Source: Lachnospiraceae bacterium AC2028
GTDB lineage: Bacteria; Bacillota; Clostridia; Lachnospirales; Lachnospiraceae
Direction of reading: 5' to 3'
DNA: 64,000 nt
Assembly (NCBI GenBank): GCA_000702685.1
Contig: JNJD01000009.1
Location: forward strand, 124,001 to 188,000
Of the stretch, positions 17,281 through 26,013 are shown in pieces. The translations under genes and the position numbers were made by a program. The notes beneath the pieces are model-generated. The model made no database searches, was not told the origin of the DNA, and worked only from the letters and a program-made list of their open reading frames with translations. The stretch's first letter is position 1; each line of letters opens with the position of its first letter.

Positions 17281-20200
17281 GTGTCAAAAAACCATTTACA
17301 GTGCTTGTCATGATAATAATCATGATCGTTCTGGGTACGGTAAGTATCATAAGGATGCAGCTGGATCTGCTTCCTCATATAAGCCTGCCTTATGTCATAG
17401 TGATCACGACATATCCCGGGGAGTCACCGGAATCGGTCGAGGAGACCATATCGAAGCCTCTCGAGCAGTCACTGGGTACCATTTCCGGAGTAAAGAATGT
17501 CTATTCGATAAGCAATGAAAACTACGGAATAGTCGAGCTTGAATTCGTAAGCGGAACGGACCTCGATTCCGTTATGGTCAAGATCTATACACAGATAGAT
17601 ACGGTAAGAGCCGGATGGCCCGATGAAGTCGGCATCCCCTCGATCATGGAGATCTCCACCGATATGCTCGCCAACCAGTATCTGGCTGTCTCCTATGAAG
17701 GCATGGATATCAACGATCTTTCGAGATTTACCGAAGAGACCGTCATCCCCGCTTTCGAAAGACTTGACGGCGTAGCCAGCGTAAGCCCCAGCGGACTTAT
17801 CGAAAAGACCGTACAGATAAGTCTCGACCAGGATAAGGTGGACATCCTCAACGAGAAGATCTATGCATACGCCGAGGAGAAGCTGGACGATGCGCTGGAA
17901 GATATCATGGCCAACCAGGATGATCTCGATGATGCAAGGGATCAGCTCCTGGAATCCCAGAGCGACTTAAATCAGTCCCAGCTTGACCTCAATCAGAGCA
18001 TTCAGGATCTGACCGATTCGTATGCGGAACTTATCCAGTCCCAGTATGACCTTGTTGATTCTATCGAAGAGATCGATGATGCCAGACGTGAACTTGATGA
18101 GAAGAAGCTTGAGCTTGAAGCCAAGAAGAATGAGACATATGCGATGCTTGCTTCTGCGGGTGATGCATTGAACATTCTTGAGCCTTATTGGCAGCTCAGG
18201 GAACAATATAATGCCCTGGCCGCTGCCGGTATGGACACATCTTCCGTTCAGGCTCAGATGACCGCAATGGAAGCCATGGTCTACGCCAATTCCGGAAAGA
18301 CGATAGCACAGATCGAGGCCGGCCTTGCGGCTGCGGGAGTTCATTCGGCGGCGGATCTCGAACGCCTTAAGATGGAAGCCGCAACCCAGTTCGGAGCTGC
18401 AAGTGCACAGATTGCCATTGCCCAGCAGCAGCTGGAAGCAGCCAGGGAACAGGCTGAAGGCGGCCAGGAACAGATCGAATCGGCTTATGACCAGATAATG
18501 GACGGATTCGAACAGCTTCAGGACGGCCAGGAACAGATCAACGATGCACAGCAGCAGATCAATGACGGATGGCAGTCATATTATGATGGGATCGAGCAGT
18601 TCAATGATGGTCTTGAGCAGTTCGAGGTCCAGAGAAGGGAAGCTCTCAAGAAAGCCAATTCCAACGAACTCCTCACTCTTCAGACTCTTTCACAGCTTAT
18701 CTACGCCCAGAACTTCGATATGCCCGTGGGTTATATCGATGATGAGGACGATAATTCATGGCTTCTTAAGATAGGTAACGAATTCGATTCCATAGAAGAA
18801 ATGGAGAACACTCCCCTTGTTGTCATAGACGGAGTGGGCACGGTTCTTCTTAAGGATGTGGCAAATATAACCATCATCGACAATTCCGACATCACATTTA
18901 CCAAGCTCGGTGTCAATGACGGTGTCATACTCAGCGTGTTCAAGAGCAGCGAAGCCGGTGCGAATGATGTTGCGAATACCTGTATCGATGAACTTAACAG
19001 ACTTGAGGAAAAATACCCCGGACTCGACATTACAGTCATCATGGACCAGGGCGCTTACATCGAGATGATCCTTTCGGTCGTTGTCAAGAACATGCTCATC
19101 GGTGCGGGCCTTGCGATACTGATCCTGGCACTGTTTTTGAAGGATTTCCTTCCTACCATAGTTGTTGCGATAAGCATACCTCTCTCCGTACTCACCGCAC
19201 TTGTTGCGATGTATTTCAGCGGTGTATCCATCAACATGATGAGCCTCTTCGGAATGAGCCTCGGAATAGGTATGCTCGTAGATAACTCGATAGTCGTCAT
19301 GGAGAATATATACCGATTGCGAGGGCGGGGTATAGAAGCCCCGCGTGCTTCGGTACAGGGTGCAAGACAGGTGTTCGGCGCGGTAACCGCATCAACCCTT
19401 ACGACCATATGCGTATTCTTCCCCATGGTATATACCGAGGGACTTATCAGGGAACTGATGATGCCCCTTGCACTTACCATCATATACACCCTGCTTTCAT
19501 CACTTCTTATCTCGATGACGGTGGTTCCCGCGGCCTGCTCAACTCTTCTCAAGAAGACCAAGCCCAAGCCTCATAAGCTCTTTGACAGGATACTTGATTT
19601 TTATGAGAAGATCCTCAGCTTCTGCCTGAGAGTTAAGATCGTTCCCCTCGGACTTGCCGTCGGACTTTTGGCGTTCAGTATCGTGATAGCGCTTCAGTCG
19701 GGAATTGTCATGATTCCCGATGCGTCATCACCCCAGATACAGGGTAATGTCACTCTCGATGAGAACCTCAGCAGGGAAGAGTGCTATGAGAAGATGGGCA
19801 CTCTTATTGAAAGACTCGGTCAGATCGACGGAATAGCTTCCGTCTGTGTCATGAGCGGAAGCTCCGACATGACACTTCTGGTCGGTGCATCTGACACCAG
19901 CTATGACAGCTATTCGCTGATGATCCTGTGTGAGAATGAAGAGGCGGGTGCCGCCGAGATATCGAAGATAACGGATTCGATGTATGCCGTTGCGGAAGAA
20001 CTCGGTCTTTCCGATACCTTCAGCATCACATCCGGAATGGACGCAATGGATCAGATGCTCGGAAGCGGCCTTTCACTTTCGATATTCGGAGATGACATCA
20101 ATGAGCTTAACAGGATCAGCGGCGAGATAATGGATATAGTCGGAAGCGTTCCCGGATATACCGATATCTCCAACGGCAATGAAGACGCCAAGCAGATCCT

Positions 20201-21311
20201 CCATATGTACATAGACAGGGATGCCGCTATCAACGACGGTCTTACCGTTGCCCAGATCTATCAGGCCGTATACGGAAAACTGACTACATCGAGCGTTGTA
20301 ACAAGCGTCAATCTGGCCGGTGAAAAGCTTGATGTAGAGATAGTTACGGGACTTGAGCCTCTCAATATGCAGAATCTCATGGACTATACGTTCACGATCG
20401 ATGACGAGGATGAAGACGGAAATGCCATAACCCGCGATGAGACTCTCGGCGAATATGCTTCGATCGTTACGGAGAACGGTCAGAAATCTATCAACAGACT
20501 TAACAGCAGCTATTACATCACCGTTACCGCGGGTGTTGAAGACGGATACAACAATGCCCTCCTTTCCAGAGAGCTCCTTCCCAAGCTTGAAAGCTACGAG
20601 CTTCCCAGCGGATATACCCTCGATATAGGCGGAGAGACCGAGACCACGACCCAGATGATCAGCCAGATGGCACTCGTCCTTGCACTCGGACTTGTCTTGG
20701 TGTATCTGATCATGGTCGCACAGTTCCAGAGCCTTCTTTCGCCCTTCATAATACTGTTTACGATACCGCTTGCATTTACCGGCGGATTCCTCGGACTCAG
20801 GTTTATGAAAGAGCCCATTTCGATGATGTGCCTGATGGGACTTATGGTTCTTATGGGAACGGTCGTTAATAACGGTATCGTATATGTCGATTACACGAAC
20901 CAGCTGCGAAAAGGAGGCCTTTCAAGGCATGAAGCCCTCATTGCCGCAGGTAAGACCAGAATGCGTCCTATCCTGATGACCGCAATGACCACCATTCTTG
21001 CGGAGGCCAGCCTCTGCATAGGTGATTCCCTTTCATCCCAGCTGGGAAGAGGAATGGGTATTGTCATCATAGGCGGTCTGGCATACGCAACACTCATGAC
21101 GCTGTTTATAGTTCCCGTGATTTATGATATCTTATTTAGGAAACAGCCGCTCGATATCGATACCGGATCTGAGAGCCTTGACGATATCCCCGATGATGCG
21201 GCGGAATTCCTTAAGGAGAAGAAAGAACGTGAGCAGATTGTACATCAAGAACGCCCTGCTGATGGACCCGAAGACGGAGACGCAGACGAAAGCGGACCTG
21301 ATAATATGTGA
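17268..21311 (+). CDS. RND-family efflux permease with long extracytoplasmic coiled-coil insert
   Basis: This 1347-residue protein has the RND layout: helix 1 near the N-terminus, a first large extracellular loop, helices 2-7, a second loop, helices 8-12. HAE-type motifs are clear, for example GMLVDNSIVVMENI in TM4, which retains the first of the two AcrB aspartates. TM10 reads GTVVNNGIVYVDY, without the AcrB lysine, as in many Gram-positive members. Residues of about 200-460 are a Q/D/L-rich coiled coil inserted in the first loop; typical RND pumps are ~1050 residues. No adaptor or outer-membrane gene is nearby. ATG 17268 follows GAGGA. Substrate unknown. Confidence 0.88.
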   Translation: MSKISVKKPFTVLVMIIIMIVLGTVSIIRMQLDLLPHISLPYVIVITTYPGESPESVEETISKPLEQSLGTISGVKNVYSISNENYGIVELEFVSGTDLDSVMVKIYTQIDTVRAGWPDEVGIPSIMEISTDMLANQYLAVSYEGMDINDLSRFTEETVIPAFERLDGVASVSPSGLIEKTVQISLDQDKVDILNEKIYAYAEEKLDDALEDIMANQDDLDDARDQLLESQSDLNQSQLDLNQSIQDLTDSYAELIQSQYDLVDSIEEIDDARRELDEKKLELEAKKNETYAMLASAGDALNILEPYWQLREQYNALAAAGMDTSSVQAQMTAMEAMVYANSGKTIAQIEAGLAAAGVHSAADLERLKMEAATQFGAASAQIAIAQQQLEAAREQAEGGQEQIESAYDQIMDGFEQLQDGQEQINDAQQQINDGWQSYYDGIEQFNDGLEQFEVQRREALKKANSNELLTLQTLSQLIYAQNFDMPVGYIDDEDDNSWLLKIGNEFDSIEEMENTPLVVIDGVGTVLLKDVANITIIDNSDITFTKLGVNDGVILSVFKSSEAGANDVANTCIDELNRLEEKYPGLDITVIMDQGAYIEMILSVVVKNMLIGAGLAILILALFLKDFLPTIVVAISIPLSVLTALVAMYFSGVSINMMSLFGMSLGIGMLVDNSIVVMENIYRLRGRGIEAPRASVQGARQVFGAVTASTLTTICVFFPMVYTEGLIRELMMPLALTIIYTLLSSLLISMTVVPAACSTLLKKTKPKPHKLFDRILDFYEKILSFCLRVKIVPLGLAVGLLAFSIVIALQSGIVMIPDASSPQIQGNVTLDENLSREECYEKMGTLIERLGQIDGIASVCVMSGSSDMTLLVGASDTSYDSYSLMILCENEEAGAAEISKITDSMYAVAEELGLSDTFSITSGMDAMDQMLGSGLSLSIFGDDINELNRISGEIMDIVGSVPGYTDISNGNEDAKQILHMYIDRDAAINDGLTVAQIYQAVYGKLTTSSVVTSVNLAGEKLDVEIVTGLEPLNMQNLMDYTFTIDDEDEDGNAITRDETLGEYASIVTENGQKSINRLNSSYYITVTAGVEDGYNNALLSRELLPKLESYELPSGYTLDIGGETETTTQMISQMALVLALGLVLVYLIMVAQFQSLLSPFIILFTIPLAFTGGFLGLRFMKEPISMMCLMGLMVLMGTVVNNGIVYVDYTNQLRKGGLSRHEALIAAGKTRMRPILMTAMTTILAEASLCIGDSLSSQLGRGMGIVIIGGLAYATLMTLFIVPVIYDILFRKQPLDIDTGSESLDDIPDDAAEFLKEKKEREQIVHQERPADGPEDGDADESGPDNM

Positions 21312-22524
21312 CAGCACTGTCGAAAAGATAATTCCGATAACTGACGACAGTGTCAGTGATTATAAGATCGAAGATACCGATGAAGTGATCGACGCTGCGG
21401 GACTTATCGCAGCGCCGGGACTCGTCGATGTGCATGTCCACTTCCGGGATCCCGGATTTACCGCCAAGGAAGATATCCATACCGGAGCCGCATCGGCTGT
21501 TGCCGGAGGATATACTTCGGTCGTAATGATGGGTAATACCGATCCCAGATGCGACAATATCGAAACTCTTGCGTATATGCAGGAAAAAGCGGCAGCAGAG
21601 CCGCTTCATATCTATGTGACCTGTAATGCGACCATGGGAATGAAGGGAGAGGAGCTTACCGATATTTCTGCCCTTCATAAAGCCGGAGCGGTGGGAGTCA
21701 CCGATGACGGCCTTCCGATAATGGATCACGGAATCCTTACACAGGTCTTTCTTAAAGCTGCAGCATGCGGCATCCCCGTAAGCCTTCATGAAGAGGATCC
21801 CTCACTTATAGAAAACAACGGTGTAAACCGCGGAAAAGCGTCCGATCATTACGGAATAGGCGGCTCTCCTTCGGAGGCTGAATATTCTCTTATAAAAAGA
21901 GACCTTCAGATAGCTTCCGGTACCGGAGTGTGCGTTGATATACAGCACATTTCAACTGCGGAAGGCGTGGAGGCCGTAAGACAGGCACGTAAGGAAGGTG
22001 TCAATGTCCACGCGGAAGCAACTCCCCACCACTTTACGCTGACCGATGACGCGGTGATAGCATTCGGCACGAATGCCAAGATGAATCCGCCCCTCAGATC
22101 CGAAGCAGACCGCATGGCGATCATCAGAGGACTGCAGGACGGCACCATAGATATGATCGCGACCGATCACGCTCCCCACACAGGTGAGGAAAAAGCACTT
22201 CCCATAACCAAGGCACCCAGCGGGATCATCGGACTTGAGACCGCACTCGGCCTCGGGATCACCGAACTTGTCAAAAAAGGATATCTGTCGATGATGGATC
22301 TTCTGCGTTTGATGACCACAGGTCCCGCACAGGTCTATAATCTCGATGCGGGATATATTGCGGAGGGCGGTCCTGCGGATATTGTTCTCATAGATCCGGA
22401 TATTGAGTGGACCGTCGAGGATAAATTTGCATCCAAGGCGCATAACACTCCCTTTGTCGGAAGGGTTCTCAAAGGCAAAGCAATTATGACGATCGCGTCA
22501 GGTAAGATCGTCTACGGAAAATAA
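21229..22524 (+). CDS. pyrC: Dihydroorotase
   Basis: PyrC cyclises N-carbamoyl-aspartate to dihydroorotate in pyrimidine synthesis. With the GTG start at 21229 it has 431 residues, the usual length for type I dihydroorotase. The metal-binding motif DVHVHFRDPG (near residue 65) and the later HAPH (near 313) are present. AAGGAG lies 10 nt before the GTG. This start lies inside the RND gene, so the two genes overlap by 83 nt in different frames; the RND tail there is hydrophilic. TTG 21238 is an alternative. Cotranscribed with pyrK and pyrD. Confidence 0.92.
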   Translation: MSRLYIKNALLMDPKTETQTKADLIICDSTVEKIIPITDDSVSDYKIEDTDEVIDAAGLIAAPGLVDVHVHFRDPGFTAKEDIHTGAASAVAGGYTSVVMMGNTDPRCDNIETLAYMQEKAAAEPLHIYVTCNATMGMKGEELTDISALHKAGAVGVTDDGLPIMDHGILTQVFLKAAACGIPVSLHEEDPSLIENNGVNRGKASDHYGIGGSPSEAEYSLIKRDLQIASGTGVCVDIQHISTAEGVEAVRQARKEGVNVHAEATPHHFTLTDDAVIAFGTNAKMNPPLRSEADRMAIIRGLQDGTIDMIATDHAPHTGEEKALPITKAPSGIIGLETALGLGITELVKKGYLSMMDLLRLMTTGPAQVYNLDAGYIAEGGPADIVLIDPDIEWTVEDKFASKAHNTPFVGRVLKGKAIMTIASGKIVYGK

Positions 22525-22544
22525 ACAGCACGGAGAAGCAGCAT

Positions 22545-23339
22545 ATGAAAAGAAAAACAGTCGGGAAGGTGCTCAGCCAGAAATGCCTCGCTCCCGGTAT
22601 CTATGATCTGGAGATAGCCACATGCCTTGCATCGGATGCGGCTGCGGGACAGTTCGTCGGCGTATATACGAAGGACGCATCGGCTCTCCTTCCCAGACCC
22701 ATAAGTATCTGCGGAGTTTCGGATGACCGTAAGAGCATAAGGCTTGTGTACCGCATTGCCGGAAAGGGTACGGATGAATTCTCCCGCCTGAAGGAAGGCG
22801 ATGAAGTAACCCTGCTCGGCGTTCTCGGAAACGGATACGATTTAGATAAGATAAAATCACTCGGAAATAATGACACTCCTGTCAGAGCTCTTTTGCTCGG
22901 CGGCGGCATCGGAGTTCCCCCGATGCTGGAACTTTCAAGGGAATTGGCGGCAGCAGGCGTAAAGGTGATATCGGTCATGGGCTACAGAAATTCCGATACA
23001 TTCCTGCTGGATGAATTCAAAAAATATTCTGACACATATGTCGCCTCGGAAGACGGCAGTGTCGGAACTAAGGGAAATGTACTGGATGCCGTAAGGGAGA
23101 ACACAATCGAATTTGATTGCATATGTGCCTGCGGTCCGCTTCCCATGCTCAGGGCGATCAAGGAGTTTGCCGGCGGCAAGCCCGCATTCATTTCACTTGA
23201 AGAGAGAATGGCCTGCGGAGTCGGGGCATGCCTCGGATGCGTAGTGAAGACCCGTGACATCGATCACCACTCACACGTCAACAACGCAAGGATATGTACG
23301 GACGGTCCCGTATTCGAAGCATCGGAGGTGGAGATATGA
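22545..23339 (+). CDS. pyrK: Dihydroorotate dehydrogenase electron transfer subunit
   Basis: PyrK is the FAD and [2Fe-2S] subunit that passes electrons from the class 1B dihydroorotate dehydrogenase to NAD+. The 264-residue protein has an FAD-binding barrel (LLPRPISICG near residue 45), a nucleotide-binding half (GGGIGVPPMLELS) and the C-terminal cysteine cluster ERMACGVGACLGCVV with a further Cys in ARICTDGPVF. Its stop overlaps the pyrD start by 4 nt, consistent with a stoichiometric complex. Confidence 0.95.
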   Translation: MKRKTVGKVLSQKCLAPGIYDLEIATCLASDAAAGQFVGVYTKDASALLPRPISICGVSDDRKSIRLVYRIAGKGTDEFSRLKEGDEVTLLGVLGNGYDLDKIKSLGNNDTPVRALLLGGGIGVPPMLELSRELAAAGVKVISVMGYRNSDTFLLDEFKKYSDTYVASEDGSVGTKGNVLDAVRENTIEFDCICACGPLPMLRAIKEFAGGKPAFISLEERMACGVGACLGCVVKTRDIDHHSHVNNARICTDGPVFEASEVEI

Positions 23340-24241
23340 TAAATACACAGGTCACCATAGCCGGTGTAACATTCAAAAATCCCGTAATGGAAGGATCCGG
23401 AACCTTCGGATCGGGTATGGAATATTCGGAATTCGTAGATCTTAACAGACTCGGCGCAGTTGTCACCAAGGGAGTTGCAAATGTTCCCTGGCCCGGAAAT
23501 CCCACGCCCAGGGTATGTGAAGTATACGGCGGAATGCTCAATGCGATCGGCCTGCAGAATCCCGGCATCGAGGTATTCTGTGAAAGAGATCTTCCTTTCC
23601 TTTCAAAATATGACACGAAAGTCATAGTCAATGTGTGCGGAAGATCCGTCGAAGATTATGTTGAGGTTGTTGAGCGGCTTTCCGATGAGCCGAGAGCGGA
23701 TATGCTCGAGATCAATGTCTCCTGTCCCAATGTCAAGGAAGGAGCGATCGCATTCGGAACGGATCCTGCGGCTCTTTCGAATATCACCAAAGAGATCAAG
23801 GCACACACCAAAAAACCCGTGATCATGAAGCTTACCCCCAATGTCACGAACATTGCCGAGATGGCCAGGGTTGCCGAAGAAGCCGGTGCCGATGCGATCT
23901 CACTCATAAATACCATCACGGGCATGAAGATAGACATAGAAAGAAGGCGCTTTGCCCTCGCCAATAAGACCGGAGGAATGAGCGGCCCTGCGATAAAGCC
24001 CATAGCCGTAAGAATGGTATACCAGGCTTCACATGCCGTAAAGATCCCCGTGATCGGAATGGGAGGTATCGCCACGGCGGAGGATGCGATCGAATTCATG
24101 ATGGCTGGTGCCACGGCGGTCAGCGTCGGAATGATGAACTTCGTCAATCCCTATGCGACCGCAGAATGTGTCGATGGCATCGAAAAGTTCCTTGAGAGCC
24201 ACGGCATCGCCGATATCAATGAACTGATCGGATGCGTATGA
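23336..24241 (+). CDS. pyrD: Dihydroorotate dehydrogenase class 1B, catalytic subunit
   Basis: This FMN enzyme oxidises dihydroorotate to orotate together with PyrK. The 301-residue TIM barrel starts VTIAGVTFKNPVMEGSGTFG. It carries the catalytic cysteine typical of class 1 enzymes in INVSCPN (about residue 131) and the FMN phosphate motif GMGGIATAEDAIEF near the end. ATG 23336 lies behind GGAGG and overlaps pyrK by 4 nt. The cluster lacks pyrF and pyrE within the window. Confidence 0.95.
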   Translation: MINTQVTIAGVTFKNPVMEGSGTFGSGMEYSEFVDLNRLGAVVTKGVANVPWPGNPTPRVCEVYGGMLNAIGLQNPGIEVFCERDLPFLSKYDTKVIVNVCGRSVEDYVEVVERLSDEPRADMLEINVSCPNVKEGAIAFGTDPAALSNITKEIKAHTKKPVIMKLTPNVTNIAEMARVAEEAGADAISLINTITGMKIDIERRRFALANKTGGMSGPAIKPIAVRMVYQASHAVKIPVIGMGGIATAEDAIEFMMAGATAVSVGMMNFVNPYATAECVDGIEKFLESHGIADINELIGCV

Positions 24242-24261
24242 TATAATATTTCCGTAGCCAC

Positions 24262-24289
24262 TAAAGGATCGGACAGGAAGTTCCGATAT
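24262..24289 (+). promoter_or_regulatory. Flagellar sigma (SigD/sigma28)-like promoter of orphan gene
   Basis: TAAA (24262-24265), 16 nt, then TCCGATAT (24282-24289), close to the consensus TAAA-N15-GCCGATAA. The same spacing is seen at 30101 before flgM. Expected transcript start is about 24298. Confidence 0.65.
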
Positions 24290-24298
24290 AGATAATGT

Positions 24299-24337
24299 AA
24301 TCATGGATGATTTGTTGTCCGGCCCCGGAAACCGGAT
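24299..24337 (+). promoter_or_regulatory. Leader with two GGA-loop hairpins (possible CsrA sites)
   Basis: AATCA/TGATT (24299-24303, 24308-24312) encloses loop TGGA. GTCCGG/CCGGAT (24317-24322, 24332-24337) encloses a 9-nt loop containing CGGAA. CsrA prefers GGA in hairpin loops. The stems are short, so this is suggestive only. The SD AAGGAG follows at about 24346. Confidence 0.35.
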
Positions 24338-24357
24338 AACGGCGAAAGGAGAGAAGT

Positions 24358-24966
24358 ATGAATGTAAACGGAGTTACATCCTCTCAGGCGGCAAACGCGT
24401 ACTCGGCTTATACTTCCCAGACAAAGGCAAAAGAAGTCGCAAAGGACGCTACCACTAATGAAGAGGCAGCAGCGGTTTACGAACCTTCGGGCCAGACCGC
24501 TGAGACAGGCAAGACATATACCACCAATACCGAGCTTGTAAATAAGCTCAAGGCGGAAGCCGATGCCAGGACAGAGAGTCTCCGCAGCCTCGTGGAGAAG
24601 CTTCTGGGCCAGCAGGCCACTAAATACGGAGAGGCTACCGATATCTGGTCATTCCTTAAGGATGGCAATTTTGAGGTTGATCCCGAGACTAAGGCGCAGG
24701 CACAGGCTGATATCGCTGAGGACGGTTATTGGGGAGTCGAAAAAACCAGCGACCGTATAGTTCAGTTCGCTACAGCACTTACAGGCGGAGATCCGGACAA
24801 GTTAGACAGTATGATCGAAGCCTTCAAGAAAGGATATGCGCAGGCAGAAGAGACCTGGGGCGGCAAGCTTCCGGAGATCTCACAGAAGACCTACGACGCG
24901 GTTCTTGAAAAATTCGAAAAGCTTAAGAGCGGCGAAACAGATCCTTCCGAGTATCTTAACAGATGA
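24358..24966 (+). CDS. Uncharacterised protein, likely flagellum-associated
   Basis: A 202-residue protein without signal peptide, membrane helix or cysteine. The N-terminal ~60 residues are S/T/A-rich and probably disordered, resembling the start of flagellar export substrates. The C-terminal half is more ordered, with TALTGGDPDKLDSMIEAF followed by an A-E-x-x-W-G-G-K-L-P-E-I segment. I recall similar C-terminal segments in unnamed proteins of motile clostridia but cannot verify this. The flagellar-type promoter, strong SD and own terminator make it a separate unit between pyrD and ispE. Function unknown; a link to motility is inferred from the promoter. Confidence 0.6.
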   Translation: MNVNGVTSSQAANAYSAYTSQTKAKEVAKDATTNEEAAAVYEPSGQTAETGKTYTTNTELVNKLKAEADARTESLRSLVEKLLGQQATKYGEATDIWSFLKDGNFEVDPETKAQAQADIAEDGYWGVEKTSDRIVQFATALTGGDPDKLDSMIEAFKKGYAQAEETWGGKLPEISQKTYDAVLEKFEKLKSGETDPSEYLNR

Positions 24967-24988
24967 TCCTTACATCCATTGATTACAG

Positions 24989-25020
24989 GCTCCTCCCACC
25001 TACCCGGGAGGAGCTTTTTT
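24989..25020 (+). terminator. Intrinsic terminator after orphan gene
   Basis: A perfect 9-bp stem GCTCCTCCC/GGGAGGAGC (24989-24997 with 25006-25014) is followed by six T. Confidence 0.9.
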
Positions 25021-25086
25021 ATGCCCGTATGAAAAAAGCCCAAGTCAGTTTATAATGTTTACAGTAACTTTGCCGGAGGAAACGAT

Positions 25087-25956
25087 ATGATCACGGAAAA
25101 AGCATATGCCAAGATAAACCTGAGTCTTGATGTGACCGGAAAAAGACCGGACGGATATCATGAGGTCAGGATGATAATGCAGACCGTGGATATTTATGAC
25201 ACGCTTGTCTTTGAAAAGCAGCCCGAAGGGATCAGTCTGGATGTGGGCGGAAGCAATCTTCCGATCGATGCCGATAACCTGATCTATAAGGCAGCGAAGG
25301 CTGTTATTGATAAATGCGGTATCTCCGGAGGGGTGAAGATCTCTCTCGAAAAGCATATCCCGATAGCTGCGGGAATGGCGGGCGGAAGCTCCGATGCGGC
25401 CGCTGCCCTCAGGGGCGTGAACAGGCTTTATGATTGCGGACTCACCTTTGATGAACTAAGAGAGTTGGGAGTTAAGATCGGAGCCGATGTTCCGTACTGC
25501 GTTGAGGGCGGAACGGTCCTTGCGGAAGGAATAGGCGAAAAACTGACACCGTTGTCACAGCTTCCGGAGTATACCGTTGCCGTGGCAAAACCCGAAGCGG
25601 GTGTATCCACGGGCAATATCTATAAGGCTCTTGATGAGATATTCGATACGATCACGCACCCGGATGTGGACGCTATGCTGAGCGCCATGAAGACGTGCCC
25701 GGGAACGGGATTTTTAAAATATCTCGGAAATGTCCTGGAATACGTCACCGAGCCCGCTTGCCCCGAGATAGGCAGGATAAAGAAGATATTTGATGATGGC
25801 GGATCTGCCGGAACCCTTATGACAGGATCGGGTCCGACTGTTTTCGCATTCTTTGAGGACCCGGACAGGGCTTCCGAAGCCGTGAAGGCCGTAAGAAGCG
25901 CCGGACTGTCCTCCGTGAGCGAAAGTTTTGTCACGACATTAAAGAAATTGTATTAA
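25087..25956 (+). CDS. ispE: 4-diphosphocytidyl-2-C-methyl-D-erythritol kinase
   Basis: IspE phosphorylates CDP-ME in the MEP isoprenoid pathway. The 289-residue GHMP kinase begins with AYAKINLSLDVTGKRPDGYH, diagnostic for IspE. The ATP loop PIAAGMAGGSSDAAAALRG lies near residue 95, and a third motif MTGSGPTVFAFF near 240. SD GGAGGA is upstream. TATAAT at 25051-25056 may be its -10, but no good -35 is seen. It is followed by a gntR-type gene with its own promoter. Confidence 0.95.
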   Translation: MITEKAYAKINLSLDVTGKRPDGYHEVRMIMQTVDIYDTLVFEKQPEGISLDVGGSNLPIDADNLIYKAAKAVIDKCGISGGVKISLEKHIPIAAGMAGGSSDAAAALRGVNRLYDCGLTFDELRELGVKIGADVPYCVEGGTVLAEGIGEKLTPLSQLPEYTVAVAKPEAGVSTGNIYKALDEIFDTITHPDVDAMLSAMKTCPGTGFLKYLGNVLEYVTEPACPEIGRIKKIFDDGGSAGTLMTGSGPTVFAFFEDPDRASEAVKAVRSAGLSSVSESFVTTLKKLY

Positions 25957-25974
25957 AATCAGTACAATCCGTGG

Positions 25975-25987
25975 TATTATGTATACA
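25975..25987 (+). promoter_or_regulatory. -10 box and palindromic operator upstream of GntR gene
   Basis: TATTAT (25975-25980) is immediately followed by TGTATACA (25980-25987), a perfect palindrome of the kind bound by FCD-type GntR regulators. The position over the transcription start suggests autorepression. Confidence 0.4.
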
Positions 25988-26013
25988 ATCATGATATTTC
26001 GGAGGACGAATTT

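Noticed and set aside
17900-18650. Periodic repeats in DNA of the RND coiled-coil region, considered as a tandem repeat array.
   Set aside because: The periodicity follows heptad-like Q/D/L codons of the coiled coil and is explained by protein structure.
24268-24287. ATCGGA/TCCGAT hairpin with GGA in its loop within the orphan gene's promoter.
   Set aside because: It lies upstream of the predicted transcript start, so it would not be in the mRNA; it is a reminder that GGA-loop stems are not rare.
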